DNA from: Flavobacteriaceae bacterium
GTDB taxonomy: Bacteria > Bacteroidota > Bacteroidia > Flavobacteriales > Flavobacteriaceae
Length of the DNA: 12,550 bases
Direction of reading: 5' to 3'
Assembly: GCA_002713705.1 (NCBI GenBank)
Contig: PAUJ01000018.1
Coordinates: 17,863-30,412, forward strand
Shown: piece after piece, positions 1 through 6,097 of the stretch
How positions within the stretch are numbered: the stretch's first letter is position 1
How the letters are laid out: each line of letters starts with the position of its first letter
The notes under the pieces: model-generated
Database searches by the model: none
Told to the model about the DNA's origin: nothing
Seen by the model: the letters and a program-made list of their open reading frames with translations, nothing else
Position numbers and translations under genes: made by a program

Positions 1-1146
1 TAAAGACTCTACAGCGCGATCTTGTCCTATGATAGATTCTTTAATATAATCAGCCATACCTTTAATCATCTTCATGTCATCGGCGCCTAAACGCGTGACA
101 GGAATACCTGTTTGCATAGATACAGTTTCGCAAATATCATCAATAGTAACTTGTCTCTTTTTAGTCTTTAGACCAGCTTCCCATTTTTGAGTCTCGTCTA
201 GTACTTTAGCTTCTAAAGATATTTGTTCATCTCTAAGTGCAGCAGCAACTTCATAATCTTGTTTCTCTACTGCAGCCTTCTTTTTATCTTTAGTTAACTC
301 ACATTCTTTTTCAAGTGTCTTAATCTTAGCCGGAACTTTAACCTCTAGTAAATGCGTTCTCGCCCCTGCTTCATCTAGTAAGTCAATAGCTTTGTCCGGT
401 AATTCTCTTGATTTAATATATCTTTCTGACATTCTTACACAGGCTTCAATTGCTTCTGCAGAATATTCTACTGAATGATGCTCTTCATACTTATGTTTAA
501 TTCTTGTAAGTATTTCAATCGACTCTTCTAATGTTGGTGCATCTATAAACACCTCTTGGAATCGTCTGGTTAAAGCTCCATCATCTTCTATATTCTCTCT
601 ATATTCATCTAGTGTAGTTGCTCCAATACATTGTACGGAACCTCTGGCCAATGCTGGCTTTAGAATATTTGAAGCATCAAGTGCTCCACTAACTCCACCA
701 GCTCCAACGATAGTATGTAATTCATCAATAAAGACAATTACATCATCTGCCATCTTAAGCTCTTCTACAATGTTCTTCATTCTCTCTTCAAATTCACCAC
801 GATACTTTGTACCAGCAACGATGGTTGTCATGTTTAAAGAAATTACTCTTTTGTTAAGTAGAACTCTAGCAACTTTTTTACTAACAATCCTTTGTGCTAT
901 AGCTTCAACAATAGCAGTCTTACCTACACCTGGATCTCCAAGTATAATAGGATTATTCTTTTTACGTCTTGCAAGGATCTGGCAAATTCTATAGATCTCA
1001 CGATCTCTTCCGATAATAGGGTCAAGCTTTCCTTCATGTGCTGCTTTAGTTAAATCTTCACCAAACTCATCTAAGAATGGTGTTGCTTTTTTCTTTGCTG
1101 GAAATCTTTTACCTTTTTCGCTATCGTATCCGTCTGCTATTGGCAT
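1..1146 (-). CDS. clpC: ClpC-type AAA+ unfoldase without N-domain (3' part outside window)
   Basis: ATP-driven protein unfoldase of the ClpA/ClpC (Hsp100) family, which normally feeds substrates to ClpP. The window holds the first 382 codons and the gene continues past the left edge. Visible in order: D1 entry LDPIIGRDREI (41-51), Walker A GDPGVGKT (70-77), pore loop KYRGEFEER (114-122), Walker B VIVFIDE (136-142), sensor-1 GATT (175-178), arginine fingers in ALTRRFQ (191-197), a UVR-like middle motif around 295-310 that marks ClpC rather than ClpB, and the start of D2, IIGQDRAV (372-379). The ATG at 1146 is firm because an in-frame stop lies five codons upstream (1159-1161). The roughly 140-residue Clp_N double repeat of ordinary ClpC is therefore missing, replaced by about 25 Lys-rich residues. 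It is the last visible gene of the minus-strand operon that starts at 4028. Whether a phage ClpP partner follows cannot be seen. Confidence 0.93.
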   Translation of the reverse strand, partial: MPIADGYDSEKGKRFPAKKKATPFLDEFGEDLTKAAHEGKLDPIIGRDREIYRICQILARRKKNNPIILGDPGVGKTAIVEAIAQRIVSKKVARVLLNKRVISLNMTTIVAGTKYRGEFEERMKNIVEELKMADDVIVFIDELHTIVGAGGVSGALDASNILKPALARGSVQCIGATTLDEYRENIEDDGALTRRFQEVFIDAPTLEESIEILTRIKHKYEEHHSVEYSAEAIEACVRMSERYIKSRELPDKAIDLLDEAGARTHLLEVKVPAKIKTLEKECELTKDKKKAAVEKQDYEVAAALRDEQISLEAKVLDETQKWEAGLKTKKRQVTIDDICETVSMQTGIPVTRLGADDMKMIKGMADYIKESIIGQDRAVESL

Positions 1147-1200
1147 ATTCTTATTGTTTTATTAATACAACTATTATATAGTAATTTGGTTAATTGTTTA

Positions 1201-1656
1201 TTAGTTTGCAATGTTATCTGCTGCATATACTCCAGGTAATAAATCTGGTTTATACCTTGCTTTAAATCCAAATCCATTTACATAACCTACCGCAGCCTTT
1301 ACTAATTTATTAGACTTTTTAGCTGGGTCTATATTGTAATCTAGATCTATAGTATCTATCTCAATGCCATGCTCGCGTAGATACAAAGCTACCTCAACTG
1401 ATTTTTCACACTCCATCCAAAGCCTAGTCCACATATCTTTTATTTCATGTAAAACTTCTTTTTTATAGATAACGTGACATCCAGTAGAAGATACATGAAA
1501 GACTAAAGTTGTGGCATAAGTAGTCTTGCCATTTCTAGTTTGAGAGTCACATCCCATGTACATTTTGACATTATAGTATTTGTGATCTTCTAAATATTTT
1601 TTAACGTATGGTGCTAATTCAAATTGTGGAGCGCCTGATAGTTTTTTAAACTTCAT
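1201..1656 (-). CDS. YkuK-family (DUF458) RNase H-like protein
   Basis: A 151-aa protein that I recognise as the YkuK/DUF458 family, which has a ribonuclease H-like fold but no well-established substrate. Family hallmarks are GCDSQ at 35-39, the K-K-E stretch after the second strand (65-67), the helix DMWTRLWMECEKSVEVA (74-90), DLDYN (104-108) and the C-terminal AADN (145-148). Asp37, Glu84, Asp104 or Asp106 and Asp147 are plausible metal-binding acids by analogy with RNase H; that is inference. The full domain is present and the ATG at 1656 fits the family start. It lies between a tiny membrane protein and clpC in the same operon and may process RNA or RNA-DNA hybrids for the phage. Family assignment is fairly sure, activity is not. 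Confidence 0.82.
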   Translation of the reverse strand: MKFKKLSGAPQFELAPYVKKYLEDHKYYNVKMYMGCDSQTRNGKTTYATTLVFHVSSTGCHVIYKKEVLHEIKDMWTRLWMECEKSVEVALYLREHGIEIDTIDLDYNIDPAKKSNKLVKAAVGYVNGFGFKARYKPDLLPGVYAADNIAN

Positions 1657-1678
1657 GTATTCTTATATTAATATATTA

Positions 1679-1780
1679 CTATTCAAACCAATAAAACATT
1701 GCTAAGATAATAAGCTTATCTAATATCCAAAGTCCTATGAGTATTGATAACTTTTTGTCTATGTCAAATTTATCTTTCAT
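1679..1780 (-). CDS. 33-aa single-span membrane protein
   Basis: Small ORF beginning MKDKFDIDKKLS and followed by a hydrophobic stretch (LIGLWILDKLIILAMFYW, about residues 14-31) that could form one membrane helix, ending at TAG. It fills the gap between the upstream 36-aa gene (stop at 1783, two bases before this ATG) and the YkuK gene, in the same direction, which matches the packing of the rest of the operon. Charged N-terminus and hydrophobic C-terminus suggest an N-in topology. No family recognised; a role as a small inner-membrane effector would be a guess. Confidence 0.5.
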   Translation of the reverse strand: MKDKFDIDKKLSILIGLWILDKLIILAMFYWFE

Positions 1781-1782
1781 GT

Positions 1783-1893
1783 TTAATAGTCGTAATCATC
1801 GTCTATATAATCTGGAGTAGTCTTAGGTAATGAAATAGAATCCCATTCATTATTATCGTGATCTACATCTGGTTCGTCTTTAGGATCTGGCAT
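1783..1893 (-). CDS. 36-aa highly acidic small protein
   Basis: Small ORF of 36 codons starting two bases after the thymidylate synthase stop and ending two bases before the next small gene, all on the minus strand. Thirteen of 36 residues are Asp or Glu, and the tail is DYIDDDYDY. No domain is recognised and it is probably disordered. Very acidic small phage proteins are sometimes DNA mimics that bind host DNA-binding proteins, but nothing here proves that. Support for its being a gene comes from position and exact packing, not from homology. Confidence 0.5.
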   Translation of the reverse strand: MPDPKDEPDVDHDNNEWDSISLPKTTPDYIDDDYDY

Positions 1894-1894
1894 T

Positions 1895-2836
1895 TTAGTT
1901 TGATAATTTTGCTTTAATTGTTGGGTGGTATTGATAACCTAAAAGAACAAAGTCTTCCCATATAATTTTATCTAAATCTCTTTTCATTGCTGCCTTAAAA
2001 TTAATATTTGATTTAATTGCAACATCTGGTAAAGTATAAGGTTCTCTCTTTGTTTGTTCGATCGCTTGCTCTACATGATTCTTATATAAATGTACATCTC
2101 CAAAGTTTCCAATTAGTTCATCTGGAATTAAGTCACATTCTTTTGCAATCATCATAAGCAATAAGCCATACGAGGCAATGTTAAACGGAAGACCTAAGAA
2201 TGTATCTACCGATCTTTGGTTCCACATTAGTGAAAGATACTTGCCATCTCTAACATAGCACTGAAAGCCATAATGACAAGGTGGTAAAACCATTTTATCT
2301 AGCTCTCCTACATTCCATGCATTAACCATGTGCCTTCTAGAATCTGGATTTTCTTTTATGCCATCAATAAGTTTCTGAATCTGGTCAACATAAACAGGTT
2401 CTACATTACTATCATAATTAAACCAGCCTCTCCATTGTTTACCATAAACCGGTCCTAGTTCTCCCCAGTCTTTATCTTGACCTCTTTTAACCTCTTCAAT
2501 AAATTGTTTTTTATCTGCAACATCACCACCTTTTTCATAATGTGTTTCTACAGATTTTCTATATGCCGCGTAAGCATCGCCATCCCATATATGACAATTA
2601 TGATCTAATAAGAATTTAATGTGAGTATCACCTTTTAAAAACCAAAGTAGTTCTGTGATTAAAGTTTTCCATGCCATCTTCTTTGTGGTTAGCAGAGGAA
2701 AACCATCTTTCATATTATGGCGGATTTGTCTACCGAATACAGAATAAGTTCCGGTGCCAGTTCTATCATCTTTTGATACACCTTTATGTAAGATGTCATT
2801 TAATAGATCTTGGTATTGTTTATCTAGATTGTTCAT
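1895..2836 (-). CDS. thyA: Thymidylate synthase (ThyA type)
   Basis: Makes dTMP from dUMP using methylene-tetrahydrofolate, feeding phage DNA synthesis. The 313-aa protein carries the whole ThyA set: the dUMP phosphate-binding region DDRTGTGT (23-30), the FPLLTTKK motif (46-53), LGPVYGKQWR (127-136), the catalytic cysteine in PPCHYGFQ (Cys187), WNQRSVDTFLGLPFNIASY (205-223) with Arg208, Asp211 and Asn219, and GDVHLYKNH (246-254) with His249 and Tyr251. It is longer than E. coli ThyA (264 aa) because of an insertion around residues 86-125, as in many longer ThyA proteins. The C-terminus (HPTIKAKLSN) aligns in length with the family, although the usual hydrophobic last residue is Asn. The gene follows a small membrane-protein gene with one base between stop and start. 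Confidence 0.97.
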   Translation of the reverse strand: MNNLDKQYQDLLNDILHKGVSKDDRTGTGTYSVFGRQIRHNMKDGFPLLTTKKMAWKTLITELLWFLKGDTHIKFLLDHNCHIWDGDAYAAYRKSVETHYEKGGDVADKKQFIEEVKRGQDKDWGELGPVYGKQWRGWFNYDSNVEPVYVDQIQKLIDGIKENPDSRRHMVNAWNVGELDKMVLPPCHYGFQCYVRDGKYLSLMWNQRSVDTFLGLPFNIASYGLLLMMIAKECDLIPDELIGNFGDVHLYKNHVEQAIEQTKREPYTLPDVAIKSNINFKAAMKRDLDKIIWEDFVLLGYQYHPTIKAKLSN

Positions 2837-2837
2837 A

Positions 2838-3146
2838 TTAACAGATTGCGCATTCTTCAGAAGGCATTAGGTAAATCATTAGTGCTGCAAAAAGAATTGC
2901 AATAATAGTAACGATTATTCTGACTGGCTTAGATTGTTTATCTTTCCATGTCTTTATTTTCATACCCCATTTATGAGCTAGGTTTCCAGCCCAATCGTAC
3001 ATTCTACCTACCCAATCAAATGGTGGTGCTTTAAGAAGGGTTGCCATGGCTATAATTAATCCGGTTGTAGTTTCACCCGTAAAGAGTAATAACGCAGATG
3101 CAGCTAAAAAGTAATATCCGATAAATTGTTTTAAATGCTTTCTCAT
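2838..3146 (-). CDS. Small membrane protein with about three spans
   Basis: A 102-aa protein without a recognised family. Hydrophobic segments lie at about 8-23 (FIGYYFLAASALLLFT), 28-40 (TGLIIAMATLLKA) and 75-94 (VRIIVTIIAILFAALMIYLM). Between the second and third lies an amphipathic, Trp-rich stretch, 43-70, with three basic residues near its end. The C-terminus is SEECAIC, two closely spaced cysteines that could bind metal or form a disulfide. It lies between cysM (12 bases after its stop) and thyA (one base before its ATG), so it is co-transcribed with both. Function unknown. Confidence 0.75.
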   Translation of the reverse strand: MRKHLKQFIGYYFLAASALLLFTGETTTGLIIAMATLLKAPPFDWVGRMYDWAGNLAHKWGMKIKTWKDKQSKPVRIIVTIIAILFAALMIYLMPSEECAIC

Positions 3147-3158
3147 TTTACTGGTTTA

Positions 3159-4028
3159 TTATAGACAACTAAAGTATCTATCGCCCCTATCACAGAGGAA
3201 TGTTACAACATCACCTTCTGGTTTTGTTTGAGCTATAAACTTTTCTGCTGCTAAGATATTAGCTCCTGCAGAAATACCTACAAATAGACCATGTGTCTTT
3301 GCCAACTCTCTTGCTCTATCTTTAGCATCTTCTGTACTGATTTGCTGAATGTAGTCCACATTCTCCATGTTAACTAAAAATTTACTACCATCACCAATTC
3401 CTTGAATACCATGTAACCCAGGTTCTCCACCTGACATTACTGCAGATTCTGCAGGTTCTACTGCAACCATCTTCATATCTGGAAATTGTGGTTTAATTCT
3501 TTCATGACATCCCATTAGAGTTCCACCAGTTCCAGTGCCAGTAACCATTGCGCTAATTTCTCTTTTATTGTCTACCGCCCAATTTAATATCTCTTGTCCT
3601 GTTGTAAATGAATGAGCTTCTATATTATGTTTGTTTCCAAATTGATTGCAATTAAACCAACCATTCTGTTCACATAGTTCATCTCTAATTTCTATAGCTC
3701 TATCAAAGTTGCCGGCTTCAACTTCAATTAGCTTTGCGCCATAATATTCTAATGTTTGTTTTCTTTCCTTTGACATATTGTCAGGCATTACAATTACACA
3801 GGTTAAACCCATAGTAGCTGCTAGCCATGCAAAGCTAACTCCCATGTTTCCACTTGTTGCCTCACATATAGTATCGAATCCTTTTGATTTTGGATCTTGT
3901 ACTTTTAAGATCCAGCTTGCTGGTCTGTCTTTTATAGATCCAGTCGGGTTCATTAATTCAGCCTTAGCATATAAGCCATTACTGATTTTAATCATTGGGG
4001 TATCTCCAATATATTTTATCAAGTCCAT
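3159..4028 (-). CDS. cysM: CysM-like cysteine synthase (PLP-dependent)
   Basis: PLP enzyme of the cysteine synthase family, which makes cysteine from an activated serine (O-acetyl- or O-phosphoserine) and sulfide or thiosulfate. Lys33 in NPTGSIKDR (27-35) is the PLP Schiff-base lysine. TSGNMG (58-63) is the substrate-binding loop, where most relatives have TSGNTG. MPDNMSKER (81-89) is typical. GTGTGGT (164-170) binds the PLP phosphate. CDRGDRY (279-285) is a CysM hallmark in place of the SGERY of CysK. At 289 aa it is slightly shorter than E. coli CysM (303), with the tail trimmed. It opens the minus-strand operon, diverging from the gene at 4115. All key residues are intact, so it is likely active. 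Exact sulfur donor and acceptor cannot be told; a related beta-replacing enzyme is possible. Confidence 0.9.
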   Translation of the reverse strand: MDLIKYIGDTPMIKISNGLYAKAELMNPTGSIKDRPASWILKVQDPKSKGFDTICEATSGNMGVSFAWLAATMGLTCVIVMPDNMSKERKQTLEYYGAKLIEVEAGNFDRAIEIRDELCEQNGWFNCNQFGNKHNIEAHSFTTGQEILNWAVDNKREISAMVTGTGTGGTLMGCHERIKPQFPDMKMVAVEPAESAVMSGGEPGLHGIQGIGDGSKFLVNMENVDYIQQISTEDAKDRARELAKTHGLFVGISAGANILAAEKFIAQTKPEGDVVTFLCDRGDRYFSCL

Positions 4029-4114
4029 TTATTCGGTTGTTGTAAGTTGGGTAATATTTATTTTACTAAAAAAGGAAACAAAGTTTCATCTTGTAAGTAC
4101 AATAAATATACTTT
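4029..4114. promoter_or_regulatory. Divergent intergenic promoter region
   Basis: These 86 bases separate the start of cysM (minus) from the start of the 62-aa gene (plus), so both promoters must lie here or inside the flanking genes. The stretch is AT-rich. A small dyad GAAAC-AAA-GTTTC lies at 4075-4087. An AATAAATA word occurs on each strand (plus around 4100; minus around 4056-4063). This resembles T4-type late -10 boxes (TATAAATA), but the match is partial and the plus copy lies very close to the ATG. No copy of the 65-bp element of the right-hand module is present, so this pair is controlled differently. Confidence 0.35.
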
Positions 4115-4303
4115 ATGAAAACCTTATTATACTGGTTTGACAAAGAGCGAGAAATGATTTATTTCTCTAATGGTCACCAGTCCTCTGTAGCGAACGGTGG
4201 TTACTTCTTTTGGAAGATAGACGGCAAGTCTGTCTTTTTTCATGAAGATATGGTTGACCTGCAAAATAAAACTGGATATATATTTAAACACAGAGATCTA
4301 TGA
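4115..4303 (+). CDS. Hypothetical 62-aa protein
   Basis: Small soluble protein rich in aromatic residues (MKTLLYWFDKEREMIYFSNG at the start, later GGYFFWKIDGKSVFF and GYIFKHRDL). The alternation suggests a compact beta-sheet domain. No family recognised. The ATG at 4115 is preferred over the internal Met14 because the N-terminal residues look like a first strand. Its TGA overlaps the ATG of the next gene (ATGA at 4300-4303), typical of translational coupling. First gene of the only plus-strand block in the left two thirds of the window. Confidence 0.6.
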   Translation: MKTLLYWFDKEREMIYFSNGHQSSVANGGYFFWKIDGKSVFFHEDMVDLQNKTGYIFKHRDL

Positions 4304-4431
4304 AAGACTACAATTGGATTTACGTTGACGAATATAGAAGACGAGATGAAGAACGTAATATTCATCAATTGTATTTTGAAGGCAAGTGGATCGATATTAA
4401 ACTAGGACTAACAAACAATGACTTGGATTAG
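4300..4431 (+). CDS. Hypothetical 43-aa protein
   Basis: A 43-codon ORF coupled at both ends: its ATG overlaps the previous stop as ATGA, and its last 14 bases overlap the start of the 244-aa gene. The protein begins MKDYNWIYVDEYRRRDEERN and ends LGLTNNDLD. It is charged, with Trp/Tyr-containing strand-like segments (NWIYV, QLYFEGKWIDIKL) around an Arg/Glu helix. It resembles its 62-aa neighbour in style but not in sequence. No function assigned. Confidence 0.55.
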   Translation: MKDYNWIYVDEYRRRDEERNIHQLYFEGKWIDIKLGLTNNDLD

Positions 4432-5152
4432 ACACGACTTCGAAAGAAGCATGAAGAAACATTTAAACGAAGATAAAGAGGTAACTCTAAAGGTAGATAA
4501 TACTGGATATGTTCGTATGCTTAATTGGTTTAAAAAGAATACAGATCTTTTAGAACCACATAATTCAGGTACAGTATCTCCAGATTCTGGAGTTAAACAT
4601 GCTGATAAAACAAAAGCTCTTAAGAAAGCTGGATTAGATACTTCTTTCCCTTATGGATATTGTTACCCTATTTCACAATTTGTATTTTATACAGAGGGTG
4701 GATATGATGGTGATTATGATTTAAAGCTAATCAAACAAATCAAGTTTGAATTTAAAGGTAAGCGAGGACAAACAACCCATTGGTTTGTACAACATAAAAC
4801 TTCTGGTAGAATTATAGATTTAACTATTGAACAATTTGATAGAATACCAGGATTAGATATTGAAGATTTATTCGGAGATTCTAGAAGAGCTAATTTAGGT
4901 TTCCCTTATTATAGAACTAAAGGTTCTGGTAAAGTTGAATTCGGCCATACTCCTCCTTGTCTACAAACTCTTAAGTTATATGACAGATATAGAGAGGATG
5001 TTGAAAAGATTCCAGGTTTAGAAAAGTATTGGTCAGCATGTAACTATGCTACTGAAAGAAGAAAGGGAGATGAGAATAAACCCATCTCCGAAATGTATGA
5101 CTCTAGCGAAATGCATTCTCTAGATGAGATCGTTCGCCCATACTGGTCTTAA
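4418..5152 (+). CDS. Putative papain/transglutaminase-like Cys-His-Asp protein
   Basis: A 244-aa protein of unknown function. Its centre has the order Cys-His-Asp expected of a papain/transglutaminase-like fold: YGYCYPISQFVFY (79-91, Cys82 at the start of a helix), then TTHWFVQH (119-126, His121 on a strand), then GRIIDLTIEQFD (130-141, Asp134). The string H-W-F followed by G-x-I-x-D-L-T-x-x-Q-F is one I associate with a widespread unnamed phage family having GHCY-like and HWW-like motifs; this is recognition of a pattern, not a search result. The N-terminal 75 residues are Lys-rich. The C-terminal 80 residues include a Leu-Tyr-Arg helix (LKLYDRYREDVEKIPG) with an additional cysteine each side. 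It could be a protease, deamidase or transferase. Its stop codon abuts that of the converging gene. Confidence 0.6.
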   Translation: MTWIRHDFERSMKKHLNEDKEVTLKVDNTGYVRMLNWFKKNTDLLEPHNSGTVSPDSGVKHADKTKALKKAGLDTSFPYGYCYPISQFVFYTEGGYDGDYDLKLIKQIKFEFKGKRGQTTHWFVQHKTSGRIIDLTIEQFDRIPGLDIEDLFGDSRRANLGFPYYRTKGSGKVEFGHTPPCLQTLKLYDRYREDVEKIPGLEKYWSACNYATERRKGDENKPISEMYDSSEMHSLDEIVRPYWS

Positions 5153-5353
5153 TTACTTTCCGCTAGCAGATCTGCTAGTACATCTATAACATAAAACTCT
5201 AGTTACCTCATCAGGTACATTTACAACTTCTGTACATGGTCCATCAAGTGGAGCAAACTTTACATACTTAGAAGTTTCTAAGTCAGAGTTCTGACATTTT
5301 AAATTCTTGTATTGTGCTGCAGTTCTTCTTTTAGTAGTTTTACTTTTTCTCAT
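5153..5353 (-). CDS. Small basic four-cysteine protein
   Basis: A 66-aa protein with a strongly basic N-terminus (MRKSKTTKRRTAAQYKNLK) and four cysteines (20, 40, 55, 58), the last two as CYRC. This could form a small zinc-binding knuckle, but the spacing matches no family I know. It is the last gene of the eight-gene minus-strand block, its start overlapping the previous gene by 14 bases and its stop directly abutting the stop of the converging gene. A nucleic-acid-binding role is plausible from charge and cysteines only. Confidence 0.6.
   Translation of the reverse strand: MRKSKTTKRRTAAQYKNLKCQNSDLETSKYVKFAPLDGPCTEVVNVPDEVTRVLCYRCTSRSASGK
5163..5178. repeat. 16-bp perfect palindrome at convergent gene ends
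   Basis: The sequence CTAGCAGATCTGCTAG reads identically on both strands. As RNA it would fold into a six-pair stem with a GATC loop on either transcript. It lies 11 bases past the touching stop codons of the two converging transcripts, inside the last codons of the minus-strand gene. No T-run follows on either strand, so it is not a classic intrinsic terminator, though it could still stop or stabilise both messages. Confidence 0.55.
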
Positions 5354-5564
5354 TTTGTATTTGTTTTAATATTTCGCAATAGATATAAAGTTCATCCTTT
5401 TCGAATTCTTTAATTGCCCAATCTAAATCTTCAACACTTCCTATTCTAGCCCATTCTTTAAATTCATCTTCTGTATCAAATACATGGATAAAATTAGTTG
5501 GTCTAATTAAGTCAGTATATTTTTGATTTAATTCTTCTAGTGTCAAGTCTTTTAGATTTTTCAA
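5340..5564 (-). CDS. Hypothetical 74-aa acidic protein
   Basis: Small soluble protein, acidic and mostly helical in character. The start MKNLKDLTLEELNQKYTDLI is a leucine-rich amphipathic helix, followed by DTEDEFKEWARIGSVEDLDWAIKEFEKDE and a C-terminal helix ending QIQNEKK. No family recognised. It overlaps the exported-protein gene by four bases (ATGA type) and the 66-aa gene by 14 bases, so translational coupling along the operon is likely. Confidence 0.65.
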   Translation of the reverse strand: MKNLKDLTLEELNQKYTDLIRPTNFIHVFDTEDEFKEWARIGSVEDLDWAIKEFEKDELYIYCEILKQIQNEKK

Positions 5565-6088
5565 ATTGTTCTAATATATTTCTTTCTATTCTTAATATAC
5601 ATTTGTCCAACTGGAACTTCTAGTAGCTCTCTACCTAATAGATCATAGATTTTATTATCACCAATCATAGTAGGAGTTAATTCTTCTATACCAACAGTAC
5701 CACCCATAGACATTCTCAACCAAGCCTGGCCATCCCATACTTGATTAAAACAACAATTTAGTGTATCAACATAACCTAATGAATCTGTTAATGTGTAACT
5801 AATACAAGTTGTAATTGTATCATAAGGCATTCCTGTAAGTGGATTGTAATTAAATGCAATATGTGAACAAGCATTACTGAAACAACTATCTTCACCCAAC
5901 ATTGTTTGACCACCATAAGTGACAGCATATATAGGAGCCATCATCGGTAAACTATTTCCAGTTACCGGAATTGCAATTTCAAATTGGTATTGCGAACCAG
6001 TTGTGTAAGTCATGTTTGAATCACATAACGTTTGTGCTTGTAATTGTAGGCCAAGCGAAACCATTACCATCATTAAAATCTTCTTCAT
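5561..6088 (-). CDS. Exported protein with T9SS type A-like sorting tail
   Basis: A 175-aa protein with a clear Sec signal peptide: Lys2-Lys3, then a hydrophobic core ILMMVMVSLGL, and probable cleavage after Ala18 (LQA before QT), leaving a mature N-terminal Gln as is common in Bacteroidota. The mature part is beta-rich with six cysteines (single C22, CFSNAC, one in TTCISY, paired CC), consistent with an oxidised extracellular protein. The last 29 residues contain YDLLGREL (148-155) and GQMYIKNRKKYI (161-172), matching the YDxxGR and GxYIxNxKKY pattern of Bacteroidota type IX secretion C-terminal sorting domains, in a short form. It would thus be translocated across both membranes using the host machine. 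The middle domain is not recognised. Encoded between the M42 peptidase and small unknown genes. Confidence 0.75.
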   Translation of the reverse strand: MKKILMMVMVSLGLQLQAQTLCDSNMTYTTGSQYQFEIAIPVTGNSLPMMAPIYAVTYGGQTMLGEDSCFSNACSHIAFNYNPLTGMPYDTITTCISYTLTDSLGYVDTLNCCFNQVWDGQAWLRMSMGGTVGIEELTPTMIGDNKIYDLLGRELLEVPVGQMYIKNRKKYIRTI

Positions 6089-6097
6089 CTTCGTTTT

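Noticed and set aside
770..994. 74-aa plus-strand frame
   Set aside because: Lies wholly antisense to the conserved ATPase core of clpC, where Walker A and B motifs fix the coding strand.
3778..4140. 120-aa plus-strand frame
   Set aside because: Antisense to the CysM-like gene for most of its length; it crosses the divergent promoter region and collides with the gene at 4115.
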